From positions 6,616,278 to 6,680,277 of the forward strand of contig NC_081336.1 of the NCBI RefSeq assembly GCF_022539665.2: DNA of 64,000 nt, in the 5' to 3' direction. The notes beneath the pieces were generated by a model, which ran no database searches, was not told the DNA's origin, and saw only the letters and a program-made list of their open reading frames with translations. The stretch comes from Daphnia carinata (taxonomy: Eukaryota; Arthropoda; Branchiopoda; Diplostraca; Daphniidae). Positions 63,646-64,000 of this stretch are shown here, one piece after another. Position numbers and translations under genes: made by a program. The first letter of the stretch is position 1; each line of letters opens with the position of its first letter.

Positions 63646-63937
63646 GAAAATCATATTTGTTTTGTTGTGGGCCCAGTATTTCTGGAGATATCGGCTACTT
63701 CCGGTCACTTCCGGTATTTTATTTTTTTTTTTTTCAACTTGGCAAAAAGTAAAAAACGAACATTAATATTCCAAACATTTTAAGCATTTTGATCATAAAT
63801 AAAATGGGATGGCGGCTTTTTTCGTGTTTGTTTTGCTATTTCATTATTGGTTGATCGCGCGAGTAGCATATACTTATAATACTACTTTGTACTTTATACT
63901 TCGTACTGGCACGCCACGGGAAATTACGTAATACTAA

Positions 63938-64000
63938 TAGCTTTGAGGTAGAGCGTGTGACTACGGGAATTGAAAGTTAAGAGTTCGAGTCTCGTCTGGA
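63938..64000 (+). other. tRNA-like sequence at window edge (pol III A/B-box; SINE head or tRNA pseudogene)
   Basis: TAGCTTTGAGGTAGAGCG resembles a tRNA D arm/A box and GAGTTCGAGTCTCG a T-arm/B box, about 45 nt apart as in tRNAs. The putative T stem pairs at four of five positions, but the 5' bases before the D arm do not pair with the bases after the T arm. This fits a tRNA-derived repeat better than a working tRNA. It is cut by the window end. Confidence 0.45.

Larger units (their letters stand above)
61041..63930. other. Gene-free repeat-bearing 3' flank
   Basis: No coding region supported on either strand. It contains a relative of the 8.6-kb element (61858-62330), a C12/A12 junction near 62237, a nested inverted repeat (63466-63645) and AT-rich sequence. 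Confidence 0.5.

Overview
The window looks like nuclear DNA of a branchiopod crustacean, most likely Daphnia or a close relative. Genes are split into many small exons by short GT-AG introns (often 55-90 nt), the non-coding DNA is AT-rich with long A/T homopolymers, and the gene content is pancrustacean (a Src64B-type kinase, a Beaten-path immunoglobulin protein, a single pentameric-type thrombospondin). All exon models were read by eye from reading frame, splice-site phase and family alignment from memory; boundaries were checked for phase but could be off by a few bases.

Layout, left to right: the last codons of a RING-finger gene (+, window edge); CNOT2/Rga of the CCR4-NOT complex (+); a Src64B-like tyrosine kinase (+), tail to tail with AGPAT5, a lysophosphatidate acyltransferase (-); a repeat-rich gap of about 3 kb with a nested inverted-repeat element; a novel membrane-anchored tandem-repeat protein (-); a cyclin O-like cyclin (-); about 3.4 kb of leader/intergenic DNA; a 10.5-kb thrombospondin gene (+); a GATC-dense palindrome between duplicated 72-bp repeats; mitochondrial EF-Tu (+), tail to tail with a Beaten-path-like immunoglobulin protein (-); about 6 kb of upstream DNA; glutaminase (+) with two alternative first exons and a pair of mutually exclusive internal exons, tail to tail with FAM91 (-); FAM91 is head to head with a cysteine desulfurase-TtcA fusion gene (+); then about 3 kb of repeat-bearing DNA ending in a tRNA-like sequence.

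The genes do not form one pathway. Three concern mitochondria, thiolation or metabolism (EF-Tu, glutaminase, desulfurase-TtcA), several concern signalling or the cell surface (Src64B, thrombospondin, Beat), and others are general cell machinery (CNOT2, AGPAT5, FAM91, cyclin).

The most interesting items are the single-polypeptide cysteine desulfurase plus TtcA-type tRNA thiolase, a bacterial-style tRNA sulfuration pathway in an intron-bearing animal gene; the glutaminase isoform switches (mitochondrial or non-mitochondrial N terminus, and two 122-nt exons over part of the active site); and the lineage-specific protein built from basic NKALWNKSYQRR boxes alternating with acidic spacers, with a fourth copy beyond an in-frame stop.
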